From NCBI GenBank assembly GCA_027924585.1, contig BSBM01000762.1:9210501-9274500 (forward strand): DNA of 64,000 nucleotides. Reading direction: 5' to 3'. The notes below the pieces were generated by a model. The model made no database searches and had not been told where the DNA came from. It was given only the letters and a program-made list of their open reading frames with translations. Numbering within the stretch: the stretch's first letter is position 1; the number at the start of each line of letters is the position of its first letter. This stretch comes from Larix kaempferi. Its lineage: Eukaryota; Streptophyta; Pinopsida; Pinales; Pinaceae. Positions 35,440 to 45,379 of this stretch are shown here, piece by piece. Made by a program: the position numbers and the translations under genes.

Positions 35440-35835
35440 AAAAATAGGCTTTCGGCAGCTAACTGTTCTGCTGATTCCGTGCCTTAGCTGCCGGAAGTCA
35501 GACCTTTCGGCAGCTAATGAGCTTTGGGGGGCTCGCCTAAGCTGCCGAAAGCCGTAACTGTTTCACAAAATTAAAACCAAACGCTGCTTAATTGATTATG
35601 TGCCTTAGCCGCCGGAAGTCGGATTCTTCGGCAGCTAATGAGCTCTGTGGGCTCGCCTAAGCTGCCGGAAGCTGTTTCACAAAATCAAACCCAAACACTG
35701 CTTAACTGATTATGTGCCTTAGCCGCCGGAAGTCAGATTCTTCGGCAGCTAATGAGCTCTGTGGGGCTCGCCTAAGCTGCCGAAAACTGTAATTGCTTCA
35801 AAAATTAAGACCCCAAAACGCTGCTTTCCTGCATG
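35440..35835. repeat. Three-copy tandem repeat with TTCGGCAGCTAA / TTAGCTGCCGAA motifs (left cluster)
   Basis: Units of about 114-121 bp start near 35481, 35602 and 35716. Each holds motif copies in both orientations, for example TTAGC(T/C)GCCGGAAG, CTTCGGCAGCTAATGAGC and CTAAGCTGCCGAAA, so each unit can fold on itself. It lies between the ORF stop and the left end of the unit. Confidence 0.88.
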
Positions 35836-35849
35836 TTCGTGACCAATCG

Positions 35850-37310
35850 CTAGGATTTCTTTGACACTGCTCTTTTCCCTCTGGTCACTCGTTTAGTCTG
35901 TCTTTGCTGAACCTTCACATGCTGTTCTTGCTGAGCTTCCACAGGCTGTTCTTTCTGAGCTTCCACAGGTGTTACCTCCTGAGCTTCCTCAGGTGTCACC
36001 TCCTGAGCTTCCACAGGTGTTACTTCCTCAGGGATCGTGGCCACCTCAGCCAACGTGTTTAGACCAGATGGTTGTGATTTTGTCCCCGACGATTCCTTCA
36101 TCTTTAACCTGAGCATCCTGAGGTTACGGTAAAGTTTGACATTGTCCTTTATCAGCAATGCGTTCCTCTCGGTTGTTTTCTGGAGTTTATCGAAGAGTTC
36201 CTTGCTCCGATCATGCATTGCCATATTCTTTTCAATTAGCTTTGCGTTGTGCAACTTAACCTGTTCCTCATTATGTCTTGCCTGGGAAAGTTCCTGTAGC
36301 AGCTCATTGACTTTGTTGGTCTCTGGTGTGGAAGGTTTAGGACCTGGTGCATCAGTCAAGGGAGGGTCTTTACCTTTCTCACTCTCCATGGGCTGCTCTG
36401 CTCCTTGTTTTCCTTCGTCTTCAGATTCAGATCCTGAGTAGGGGAGATTTAGTGGGTTTTTTCCCTGAGGAGTTCCTTCAGCTTGTTCAAACACCAATTT
36501 TTTCTTTGACCTTCTCCTTTTGCTGGATGAGGAAGGGGATTCCATTTGGGCTTGAGGAGAGATGGCTCTCCTCCTTCTCTTGCCGATTTTGGGAGTGCTG
36601 CTCTTCTCGCCCTTGCCCTGCTTGACTGCCTCTTCATTTACAAGCTCTGTGGGAAACTCGTGCCAGAATAAAAAGTAATTCCAGTTCACACCTCTCTTCT
36701 TCAGAAGCTCCTTGATTATCAACGTTATGAGACCCTGGTGAGAGATCCTGCTTGCAATCTTGCTTGGTTTAGCCTGGACTTGCTTTGCCATTTTAGTGAG
36801 GGTCTTATGGAAGAAGTATGGCAGATTAATCTTTTCTCTCCCTGTGAAATGATTTAACAGTTTGAAATGGTAGTGCAACACCCTGTGATAACGGCCTTCA
36901 CAAGTTATATAAACGATGATGGCCTTTACAAGAGCCTGCCATTGAGGTTCGAGAAAGGTGATGGGAATATCCTTACTCCACCTGATTTCCTTATGAGCTG
37001 TCAGGAGATATGACCTGAATTCAATGTCCGAAACTTTAGTGGTCTTAAACCAACTCTGTCCTGTTCTGGGAAGACCCGTACATTCGGCTATAGCTGCCTC
37101 ATCCACATGAAATTCTTCTCTATCAAACTTCACTGTTCTCCCGTCGTAGCTCAGAGCAAACGCCTCAGCAAGTGGCTGGATGAAACTAGTGAGTCTCTCA
37201 CAGTAGTCAAAAACTTCTGCAGACTTGAAAAACTCGGCCACTTGTGGATGGGACTCGAGATACCAGACCCCGTCTAGTTCTGTCCTGAGTGGCAGATTTT
37301 TTTTTGCCAT
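35850..37310 (-). CDS. 486-aa 'plant transposon protein'-like protein with basic region and coiled coil
   Basis: An uninterrupted ORF among many dead genes. Residues 1-225 form a globular domain (YLESHPQVAEFFKSA, C-E-R-L, A-E-C-T-G-L-P-R-T-G-Q-S-W-F-K, V-Y-I-T-C-E-G-R-Y, ISHQGLITLI) that is shared with the pseudogene at 1441-4654. Residues 235-275 are strongly basic (KRRRRAISP, SKRRRSKKK) and look like nuclear localisation signals. Residues 280-330 are acidic and Pro/Ser-rich, and 335-405 form a predicted coiled coil (KVNELLQELSQARHN, KLQKTTERNALLIKDN). Residues 425-470 are about five copies of a VTPVEAQE octad, and the C-terminus is basic. There are no DDE or RT motifs. The likely role is DNA or chromatin binding or self-association, which is inference. 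The start is the first ATG after several upstream stops. Confidence 0.75.
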   Translation of the reverse strand: MAKKNLPLRTELDGVWYLESHPQVAEFFKSAEVFDYCERLTSFIQPLAEAFALSYDGRTVKFDREEFHVDEAAIAECTGLPRTGQSWFKTTKVSDIEFRSYLLTAHKEIRWSKDIPITFLEPQWQALVKAIIVYITCEGRYHRVLHYHFKLLNHFTGREKINLPYFFHKTLTKMAKQVQAKPSKIASRISHQGLITLIIKELLKKRGVNWNYFLFWHEFPTELVNEEAVKQGKGEKSSTPKIGKRRRRAISPQAQMESPSSSSKRRRSKKKLVFEQAEGTPQGKNPLNLPYSGSESEDEGKQGAEQPMESEKGKDPPLTDAPGPKPSTPETNKVNELLQELSQARHNEEQVKLHNAKLIEKNMAMHDRSKELFDKLQKTTERNALLIKDNVKLYRNLRMLRLKMKESSGTKSQPSGLNTLAEVATIPEEVTPVEAQEVTPEEAQEVTPVEAQKEQPVEAQQEQHVKVQQRQTKRVTRGKRAVSKKS

Positions 37311-37401
37311 GAGTCGAGCCCTTCGTTTTCTGCAGCAGAAGATTAGAAAGACACTGTGCTGGAGTCTCGTCCTGATGGGGGCGTCCCTGGATAAATGATC
37401 G

Positions 37402-37413
37402 GCTCTGATACAA
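37402..37413 (-). promoter_or_regulatory. tRNA-iMet PBS-like sequence upstream of the 486-aa ORF
   Basis: The coding strand reads TTGTATCAGAGC, 11 of 12 bases of TGGTATCAGAGC, in the right orientation and 92 bp upstream of the ATG. No LTR border lies next to it, so it may be chance or a fossil. Confidence 0.35.
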
Positions 37414-37600
37414 ACTGCCTGAATGGAATAAAAACTTCAACTGAGTGATAAAATGAAAAACCCCATGACCATGGCCCTGCTTACAGCGTTTTGGGAAAAA
37501 GATGCCCTCCATCTGAGCCGAGCGAGTGATTTCTTATGATATCGTTTAGCTCGTGTGAAATTATGAAGCGATCAGCTGCGAATGATCCTCAGATATGCAT

Positions 37601-38065
37601 TGAAGTCCTGTGTTACCCTGCGTAATCAATGATGTGGGGGTTTAATGACTCGCCTTCGGCAGCTTACCGTCATTAAAACTCATGATGGTCATGTGAGATG
37701 CGTTCTGATCTTCCCTTCGGCGGCAAAACATACAGGCTCTCTTGATGTGAAGTCCTGTGTTACCCTGCGTAATCAATGATGTGGGGGTTTAATGACTCGC
37801 CTTCGGCAGCTTACCGCCATTAAAACTCATGATGGTCATATGAGATGCATTCTGATCTTCCTTTCGGCGGCAAAACACACAGGCTCTCTTGATGTGAAGT
37901 TGAGTACGGACACGTACTCTCCTTTTTTAATTTTCTGATAAGATCATTTTCGGCAGCTAACATGACTTAGTAATTTCAGTTAATCCTTCAGCTGCCGAAA
38001 GTGAGCCTTTTCGACAGTTAACTGGCCTCTGCAAAACAGAGTTAGCTACCGAAACTTGTCTTTCC
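37601..38065. repeat. 147-bp tandem repeat and motif cluster (right cluster)
   Basis: Two copies of a 147-bp unit (37601-37747, 37748-37894) and the start of a third contain CCTTCGGCAGCTTACC and CTTTCGGCGGCAAAAC. They are followed by more copies of the motif in both orientations to about 38060 (TTTTCGGCAGCTAAC, TTCAGCTGCCGAAAG, TTAGCTACCGAAA). A palindrome GAGTACG-GA-CACGTACTC lies near 37903. The same motif family as the left cluster thus flanks the ORF on both sides. Confidence 0.85.
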
Positions 38066-38228
38066 AAAATTTGAAACCAAGACCCAAATAAATCAGATTT
38101 TTGACTCAGTAATAAGAATGAGGACCTCCTTATGGACTCTAAAAATTTTAAAAATAAATTTTTTGGACTCAAACCTATCACCTAAAATAATGAAAAACTG
38201 ACTGGTTATTTTAGGAGATAACAGACTC

Positions 38229-38555
38229 AGTATAAGCTGTCGAAGAGCCTATGGCTGGGTGGAATGTTGCAGCGACATAGCTAGTTGCTTGGGACAATTG
38301 CAATGGAGATAAGTGTTTCTGCCTATGTAATTACTCCTGCAATGTTTAATTAGTGACTGATTATTGATATGTTGAATGCATATGAAGAGTGTGTGAATGT
38401 TGTTGTTTCCGATGTGCATAATTTTCTTGTGTTGCATCTGCACATTCATATATTATTTCTTTCAAAGAAATGAGTGGGCTGAATTTTGATTAAAAGCCCC
38501 ATCGATTGGTAGTATGTTCCGTGCCTGGCAGTGGTCAGCAGGTGGGGACATTACA
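38229..38555 (+). repeat. 3' LTR, second part, of the LARD-type element
   Basis: It continues the LTR after the insertion and matches 26986-27312. It ends ACATTACA followed by the TSD ATATT. Confidence 0.95.
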
Positions 38556-38560
38556 ATATT

Positions 38561-41418
38561 ATAGACTCATCCTGCTCATTAAGATCAAGGGTAGGAGGGG
38601 AGTGATATATGTGATAGAGATCTCTCCAATGCTTTTTATTTCCATTAATGGACTTGATAAAAATTTAATCTAAAGGTAAAATACCATCGAGGCAATCATG
38701 TGAACAAGATGGGTCGACTGCACACACGGGAAGCATAACAGGATCTTCTTCCCCTGTCCGTGAAGAAGAGAGATCCGTCTCTGCAATGGGTTGTTGAATA
38801 TCTTAATAAGCAAGCTCAACTTCAGACAAGGGCATATCCATTCCAATGTGTGAAATGTCTCCAGATGGGGAACTCGTGGAAGGTAGATTCCATGGATCAC
38901 TAAAATACAATGTCTAGAAAGGTACATGATTCAATAAGGAAGGAGAATCATCGGAGATGGTTCCTATGAAGGAGATTGGTGCAGTGAGGTCGAAATATCC
39001 CATTAAGGATGGATACAATCCTACACCAATGTTCCCAGTTCTAGGATGAGAATATTTGATCTGGGGAACAATAGTTCCCGATGATGCTACAGAAATAGAA
39101 CTAGCAAAGTCTAGGTGATTGACCGTCACGATTCTACCTTCATGAGGAAAGCAGATAACTCTAAATACGGAGGATATGATCGCTTTCATTGCATAGATCC
39201 AATTCCTTCCTAGAAGAAGGTTGTAGTTGATGGGCGCATCAACCACCTCGACTTCAATAGGCACGGATTTCCCACCCAATTGGACCTCAAGGGAAGGGAT
39301 AATACCATGCAGCCTAAATGACTGACCATCGAATGCAGTAAGCATAGTCATAGATTTAGACAGGGGAGGAGAGCCAAGATATTTCCAGCCATCTAACGAC
39401 ATTACCGAGGTGGAAACACCTTCATCAACAACGATGCGTTTAACAAACTTATCCAAGCACCTTACATGGATTTGAAAAGCAACATGGTAATGTAAGTGAG
39501 GTTGGACGTCAGTAGTGTCGAATTTAATGACGCTAGGGATATTCGCATCTCGAACTCCCAAAGTAGATAAAAGGGCGTGCCATTGTGAAGGACATGCCTG
39601 TAACACCTCAAGAGTTAACATAACGCACGGATTTTGACCCAAATATTCTACAATAGAGTAGTTTTGGGCGTCTCGAGCATTGGGATTGTGCACTGAGTGC
39701 TTAAGAACAACTTTCAGTATCTGTAGCATAGTAGTGGGCTTCTCGATATGCAGTGAAGTTTCAAGAGGAGGAGGAGGCTCATTCCCCATATTTGATTGTG
39801 GTGCACCATAATCGCGTTGACGAGTAGCAACATTAACCTGATATTGGACCATGTTTACGCATCCGTAGCCACCAGCATGGGAAGAAGACATTGTAGTTTC
39901 ATTAGTCCAATAGCCAGCAGCGGGAGCATTCGAAGCCATATCCTGATGATGCGAAAGGGGATCTTTCAACACATCTGGGATCTGTGCAAGATGATTCGAT
40001 GCTTCTTCAATTCGAGGACACAAGTGAGTAATGTGATCCTCCCCACAAAGTTTGCAAGGGAATTTATCTTTACGTCTTGTCTTACAGTCCCCACTAGCAT
40101 TTTCGCCGTCCCTAGCAGGGTTGCCGTTCTCCCTCCTAGGAGTGTTTCGATTACTTCCATTGTTCAAATTATTCCTACCCTTACGGTTGTTTCTCCCCTT
40201 CTTCTTACCACCGGGTTGCTCGTTACCTTATGGGTTCATCGTTTATATAGAATGAACATCGGACAACTGGGTAGGAGTGGACGAGGCACAAGCCTGTCCG
40301 GGTGTGGATTGGCCAATAAACAAATTTTTCATTTGGGTGGTGACCAAATCCATGGGTCAAGTACTTGTAGATCCCACAATTCCATCAGCATGTGGTCCAA
40401 TAAATGGTTTGGGCTAATGTCGTGACCGTGGTGCGTCAAGAATGTTATCATATAGGATGCTAGATTGAGCGTAGACTAGGTCTAGTTGCTGGAGTTTAAG
40501 TATAGCTTGTTCCTCAGTCGTAATTCCAGTCTTTCGAAATATATGGAAGCAAATACTTGAGAAACCATTCCAACAAAAAATTTAGAGGAATGTTGGCTTT
40601 CACCATCCTCTTCTGTCGATGCCACTCTTGAATGTGATCAGATATGTGCGTGGCCTTGTCTTCGCAGAAGGTAGAAAAAATCTCGGTGCCAGTATCGTAG
40701 CGAACCGGAAACTGAAAGTGGTCTAGGAAAACCAAATCTATTTCATTGAAACCTCTATAGGTGCTCCCAGGAAACTTGACATACCACTTTGTGGCTGCCT
40801 TCGTGAGGGTGCATTGAAATAGTCTCAGACAAATAGAATCATGATTTAATGAATTCGAGAAGCACCAAAGGTAAAAAGTCGTAACATGATCACCTAGATC
40901 CTCACCATTATTCCCTTCAAATTTTGGAATGTCGGAAGGGAGTTTGGTAGGGATTGGAGGCTAAGAAGGATCGTGACACACCGGATCATTCGTAAGCTTC
41001 AAAATATCGGGCAGGTTCAGACAAGCAAGAAATGGGAGTGGTGGTTGTGAAACTGGATTAAGGCTCCCAAAAGAGGCTGACCTTGTAGACCGTAAGGATA
41101 ATATGAACCATGATCATGACCATATGGCTGATAACCACCCCCACCTTGACCCGTATAAGGGTACGAAGGCATATATGTGTTATGAGTACCATGTTGAGGA
41201 GGGTTGTAATAAGGGACATAGCTAATTGCATTATAAGGAGGATTGCCACCATATTGTTGGGTCATATACGTGCTAGTTGTAGTAGGATCAGTTGAGTAAT
41301 GACCATAATTATAAGGTACGTTTCCACCACTAGCGTTAGGAATGTGCCCACTCCAAGCATTGGGAATGTTCCCACCTCCAGTGTTGGGAATGTACCCACC
41401 CCCATTGTTGGGAATATG
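38561..41418 (-). pseudogene. Tat-like gag and protease, minus strand, cut by a copia LTR
   Basis: The gag N-terminus at 41418-41060 is a Gly-rich repeat (NIPNNGGG / NIPNTGGG, QYGGNPPYN). A gag core follows (FQFPVRYDTGTE, ISDHIQEWHRQKR, F-L-L-E-W-F-L-K-Y-L-L-P-Y-I-S), then a zinc knuckle CKLCGEDHITHLCP and a protease with VVDEGVSTSVMSL (Asp-x-Gly, Ala replaced by Val) and LLLGRNWIYAMKA. The frame from 40167 to 38914 is open for 417 codons. Gag before that has frameshifts and stops. Continuing left past 38561 the coding resumes at 25943. The gag N-terminus is truncated at 41418 by the copia element. Confidence 0.82.
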
Positions 41419-42006
41419 TGTTGATGTATTTGTAACTTCGAAAGATATTCACTTGTATATTACATTTGTACTTTATTGTATGTCCAACAAAGATGTATTA
41501 TTTCTCTGATTGGAAGTGTCCTCATTTGTATTTGTAAGTGTCGCAAGTTACATTGTAAGTGTCATCATTTGTATTGATGGGCTATTAGACCACCAGTGTG
41601 GGGTCGGCCCTAGTTAGTTCATGTGGTTGGGTTATTAGACTTGAGTAGCAAGTCAGCCCCAGTGATTTATTGGTAGGTCAAGTCAATGTATAAATAGAGA
41701 GGTTGTGTCTCTCATTTGATTCATTCACTCACTTCTCAAGCTCGCATAGCTAAGAGAGAAAGTAGCGCACGTGTGGAGGAGGAGGAGCATCTGCTAGAGA
41801 CATCTTATTGGGTTTGATCCTTGTGATCTTGTATTTGGGTTTGTTCTATCTCTGAGGAAGTTGTGGGGTTTTCACCTTCTTAGTTTTCCCCGTGAAACTT
41901 TGTGTCTCTTGTGTGATTGCTTTTGTGTCTATGATTGATATGTTGTACATGTTATTCTCTCAGTGATCCTGAATGATAATGGAATGAAATTATCGAAAAA
42001 TTAACA
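41419..42006 (+). repeat. 5' LTR of the copia element (588 bp)
   Basis: It starts TGTTGATG and ends TTAACA right before the PBS. TATA box TATAAATA at 41689-41696. The U3 part has two diverged direct copies of a GGGTTATTAGAC...TCGGCCC block (about 41579 and 41630). The copy beginning at 63752 shares this arrangement. Confidence 0.88.
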
Positions 42007-42023
42007 TGGTATCAGAGTTGACC
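42007..42023 (+). promoter_or_regulatory. PBS of the copia element
   Basis: TGGTATCAGAGTTGACC directly after the LTR, matching tRNA-iMet over the first 11 bases. Confidence 0.9.
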
Positions 42024-42331
42024 TAAGAAGAAGGCACTACACAGCTGCGGAAGCTCGGGCTTCTTAATATTTGGGTTTCTCTCCATAGATCATTAAAGGC
42101 AGGAGGCTAGATTGACTCTTCTAGCAAGGGCGCATCTTTCTGTCGAGACATAATTCAATTCTGAGCTTTTTCAGGTTTTGACCTAAAAATTAGGTTTTCT
42201 GCAAAAATTGGAATTTCTGAAATCCGAGAACACGGCTAGAAACTACTCTAAAAAATCGAAGTTTAGAGCTTTGGATCGAAATTTTTGGTTGGGTGAATCT
42301 TTGGGAAATTCAAACCCTAATTCAGGGTCCT

Positions 42332-43306
42332 TATTATAGGTCAAATCTGCACTTCTCCATCCATGATCACATTAAGTTGTCGATCACACAAAAGGACAAC
42401 ATGGATTGAAGAGCTAGATTGCCTTGGATGATGTATGGACTGAACCTACCCTCTTCAGCTGGGAATTTCACTAATTTACCTAATCTTTTGACATGTGCGC
42501 TACTATGTGGGAAGAATACTAGTGCACATCTACTAGTATGCCCTCCTTTGCTCAAGTGAAACTAGCGCACACCTTGGAAAAGTTGTTGGCGCTTGTAGCA
42601 AAACACTAAAGTTGCGTCATGTGCGCTACTATGCCTTGAGGAAACTCGTGCACATTTTAATATGAAATCAAAAGTATATTAATTTGATGAATTGGGATAA
42701 TCTGAATTTGGTTCTACAACTTCCCCAACCTCCCAATCCAACTACCTCTCGATTACAACTGCCTACCTTGTCCCATAAAACAAGGAGGATCCATGAGAGG
42801 GGTTACACAAGAAAACCTAGAAGAAAGGTTTAAAGCACTGTTACGATCGAGGAAAGGCCCAATTCATTATGAAGAGTAGGATCCCAGGATCCGGTTGCAG
42901 AAACATCTGACACATCAGGTATATTGTACTGATTCATGTTTCTTTGACAATAAAAAGGTCGAAATACCCTTCCTATCCCAAATTAGATATCTATTGGATT
43001 GTATGTCTATTTGGCTTAATTCTTGATTATATTTGATGTTAAATTGCTTTATAATTTCATCATATGTTATATGGTCAAGATACGCTGAGGAAGGTATCCT
43101 TTGTATTGTAGGTTCATCGAGCGAGAGATCAAGCAGGAGATCAAGTGAAAGCTAGGTCCAGTCATCAGTTAAAGGCATGTCTTTCAATATCTCGATCTCT
43201 ATAATTTGTAAGAACTAATTGTAATGCAAATAATGTATTTACCTGTCAACCCCGCCTAGTTGGTAGTGTCCATCTCCTCACTATAAGGTAGAAATCCTGA
43301 ACAACA
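42332..43306 (+). mobile_element. Solo LTR of the Tat family in the copia leader
   Basis: 975 bp, TATTATAGGTC (mutated TGTTATAGGTC) to ACAACA, with TSD GTCCT at 42327-42331 and 43307-43311. It is similar along its length to the LTR at 45380-46411 (shared GATCACACAAAAGGACAAC, AGCAGGAG/CACATCAGGTATATT and TTACCTGTCA blocks). The TATA box seen in the other copy (TATAAATA at 45850) is damaged here. Confidence 0.87.
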
Positions 43307-43556
43307 GTCCTATCCAGTGAATCCGAAAGTTTCAAAAGCAATTTTGAGGGGTGAAACTTTGTAGAATTCAAATTCTGAGTATATCAGCTTGACCAGCTCA
43401 GCAAGGCGTATATTTCTATCCTTTCAGAAGTTTGAAATTCAAATTTTGAACTTTCAGGGTTTCTCTAACAAACCCTAATCCATCTCCAGATCTAGTTTTC
43501 AGCAAATCAAGTGGTAAGACCTAAATCTTTTATTTCCATTTGAGTTTCTCATTAAA

Positions 43557-44849
43557 ATGTCTCACCACACCAAGCTTGAGGATAAGCTTGAAGGGGATGA
43601 TAACTTCCTAGCGTGGAAGTATAGGATTGGGTTAATCCTAGAAGAGAATGAGTTGGAAAACTACAGAAAGGAAGAGGTTCCAGTTCCAGAGGGAGATGAG
43701 GCTAAGGCCTACACAAGAACAACTTGGTCAAAGCCAAGAGAATCACTGTTGATTCTATTAAGGACCATCTCATACCCCATGTGTCTTCCGTAAAGACACC
43801 TAAGGAGATGTTTGACTCTTTGACTAAGTTTTTTGAAGGAAAGAACATAAATCGAAAGATGACTCCGCGGAACCAATTGAAACGTGGTAAAGATCCAAAA
43901 TGGAGAGACCATACAATCCTATTTTTCAAAGGTCTCTCAAATCAAGGAACAATTTGAATTTGTGGATGAAGTGGTGGAGAATGGAGAAATTGTAATGGCC
44001 ACATTAAATGACCTACCTAGGTCATGGGACTCCTTCATTCAAGGAATCCGTGCAAGAAAGAAATTGATCTCTTTCAGTAGACTATGGGAGGAATGTTCAC
44101 AAGAAGAAGCTAAGCTTGTGGCCCAAGAAGAAAAGATGGGAAATGAAGACCAAGCTCTCATAGCACACACCAAGAAAGGTAAGTACAAGAGGGAGCAATC
44201 TTATCACAAGAGAGCTCCACAACACCATCAAAGCGATAAGAAAGACTTAAGATGTTTTACATGCAATGAGAAGGGACACTTTGTCTCAGATTGTCCTAAG
44301 AACAAAAGGAACAACAACAACAAATTCAACAAGAAGAAGAAGGGCATCAAGAAGAGATATCATGGTCATGCTACTGAGGATGATGAACCTCCCAAGAAGA
44401 AGGCTAGAGTAGAAAGTGATGACCCATCAAGTGAAGCTGAATATGTTCTAATCTCTGCTCTCACAAGTACTATCTCTGATGGATGTAATGATTGGCTTAT
44501 TGATAGTTGGGCTTCCAAACACATGACTGGGTTTAAAGAATCCTTTGTAGATCTATCTGAACATGAGTCACCTCATAAGGTAAAACTTGGGGATGGCTAT
44601 CAGTATTCTACAAAAGGAAGTGGGGAAGCCTCCTACAAAGTAGACTCTGGGAAGTCTTTGAAAATGAAGGATGTGCTATATGTACCTGGGATCAAGAAGA
44701 ATTTCCTAACCATATCATCTTTGGATGCAAAAGGGATTAGAGTTGCATTTGTGGATGGCCAAGTACTCATGTGGCCAAAGTGTAAGACCATAGATGATGC
44801 AGTAGTGATTGGAGAGCAAGAGGGAGGATTGTACAAATTGAAGCGATAA
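43557..44849 (+). pseudogene. Copia gag, zinc knuckle and protease
   Basis: The start ATG at 43557 gives MSHHTKLEDKLEGDDNFLAW, a typical UBN2 gag opening. Two compensating frameshifts (near 43720 and 43890) lead into an open 321-codon frame with a knuckle CFTCNEKGHFVSDC, a Lys-rich tail and a protease site reading DSWASKHMTG where D-S-G is required. The Gly-to-Trp change kills the protease. A stop at 44847 follows the protease and precedes pre-integrase in the same frame. Confidence 0.88.
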
Positions 44850-44861
44850 CCTAAACATGCC

Positions 44862-45379
44862 ATGGTACATGAATCCATGGAGCCAAGTGAACTTTGGCAT
44901 AGAAGGTTTGCACACATGCACTACAGAGCACTACCAATTGCAAGCAAAGCAATAGAGGGTCTTCTTGAGATCCAATCAAAGCATGAAGGTGTTTGCAAAG
45001 GATGTGCAAAAGTAAAGAACACAAAGAAGGCATTTCCAAGCAGTGAAAGCAAAGCAAAAGGAATTTTGGAGATTATCCACTCTAATGTATGCGGACCAAT
45101 GTCATCCAGTTCTTTGAGTGGTTATGTATACTATGTCTCCTTCATTGATGATTTCTCTAGGAAGACTTGGGTTTATTACTTGAAGAATAAAGATGAAGTG
45201 TTTGATAAGTTCAAGGAATTCAAAGCCTTGATAGAAAATCAAACAAATAAGAAGATTAAGACTTTTAGATCTGACAATGGTGGAGAATTCACTTCAGGTG
45301 ATTTCAAGAAGTTATGCAGTGATTCAAGGACTAAGAGGGAGTTGACTGCTCCTTACAATCCACAACAAAATGGAGTTGT
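44862..45379 (+). pseudogene. Copia integrase N-terminal part
   Basis: GAG-pre-integrase zinc finger (ELWHRRFAHMHYRAL, CKGCAKVK), core start IIHSNVCGPM with Asn at the place of the first catalytic Asp, and FRSDNGGEF with the second Asp. The coding ends at NPQQNGVV, where the Tat LTR begins (45380). The catalytic Glu lies past the break, outside this segment. Confidence 0.9.

Larger units (their letters stand above)
34739..38223 (-). mobile_element. 3485-bp TG...CA unit with 5-bp TSD, one intact ORF, no LTR pair
   Basis: It starts TGTTATCACTCC and ends GGAGATAACA, so the ends are inverted (TGTTATC / GATAACA). It is flanked by GACTC at 34734-34738 and 38224-38228. The empty site is preserved in the 5' LTR at 26981-26985. 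No two direct long repeats lie at its ends, so it is not a complete LTR element. It may be a solo LTR of an unusually large, gene-carrying LTR, or a DNA transposon. It holds a 486-codon minus-strand ORF between two clusters of a GCAGCTAA/TTAGCTGC motif. A tRNA-iMet-like primer site (37402-37413) lies 92 bp upstream of the ORF start. Confidence 0.85.
25944..38555 (+). mobile_element. Large noncoding LTR element (LARD type), with its 3' LTR split by a later insertion
   Basis: The LTRs start TGTAATGTCCCC and end GGGGACATTACA. The 5' LTR spans 25944-27312. The 3' LTR starts at 33698 and ends at 38555, split by 34739-38223. TSD is ATATT at 25939-25943 and 38556-38560. PBS and PPT are present but the 6.4-kb interior has no gag or pol. 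Instead it holds an inverted-repeat array, a poly(A) run and a minisatellite. The two LTRs differ at about 15 positions by my count, so this is one of the younger insertions. Confidence 0.92.
41419..45379 (+). mobile_element. Copia element, 5' part, inserted in the Tat-like gag
   Basis: The LTR is 41419-42006 (TGTTGATG...TTAACA), preceded by ATATG at 41414-41418 as a possible TSD. PBS, leader, gag, protease and half of integrase follow. The leader is interrupted by a solo LTR (42332-43306) and integrase by a Tat element at 45380. RT and RNase H, and the 3' LTR, are not in the window as far as I can see. Confidence 0.85.

Noticed and set aside
39796-40425. 209-codon plus-strand frame opposite the Tat-like gag
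   Set aside because: Antisense shadow of the well-supported minus-strand gag and knuckle.
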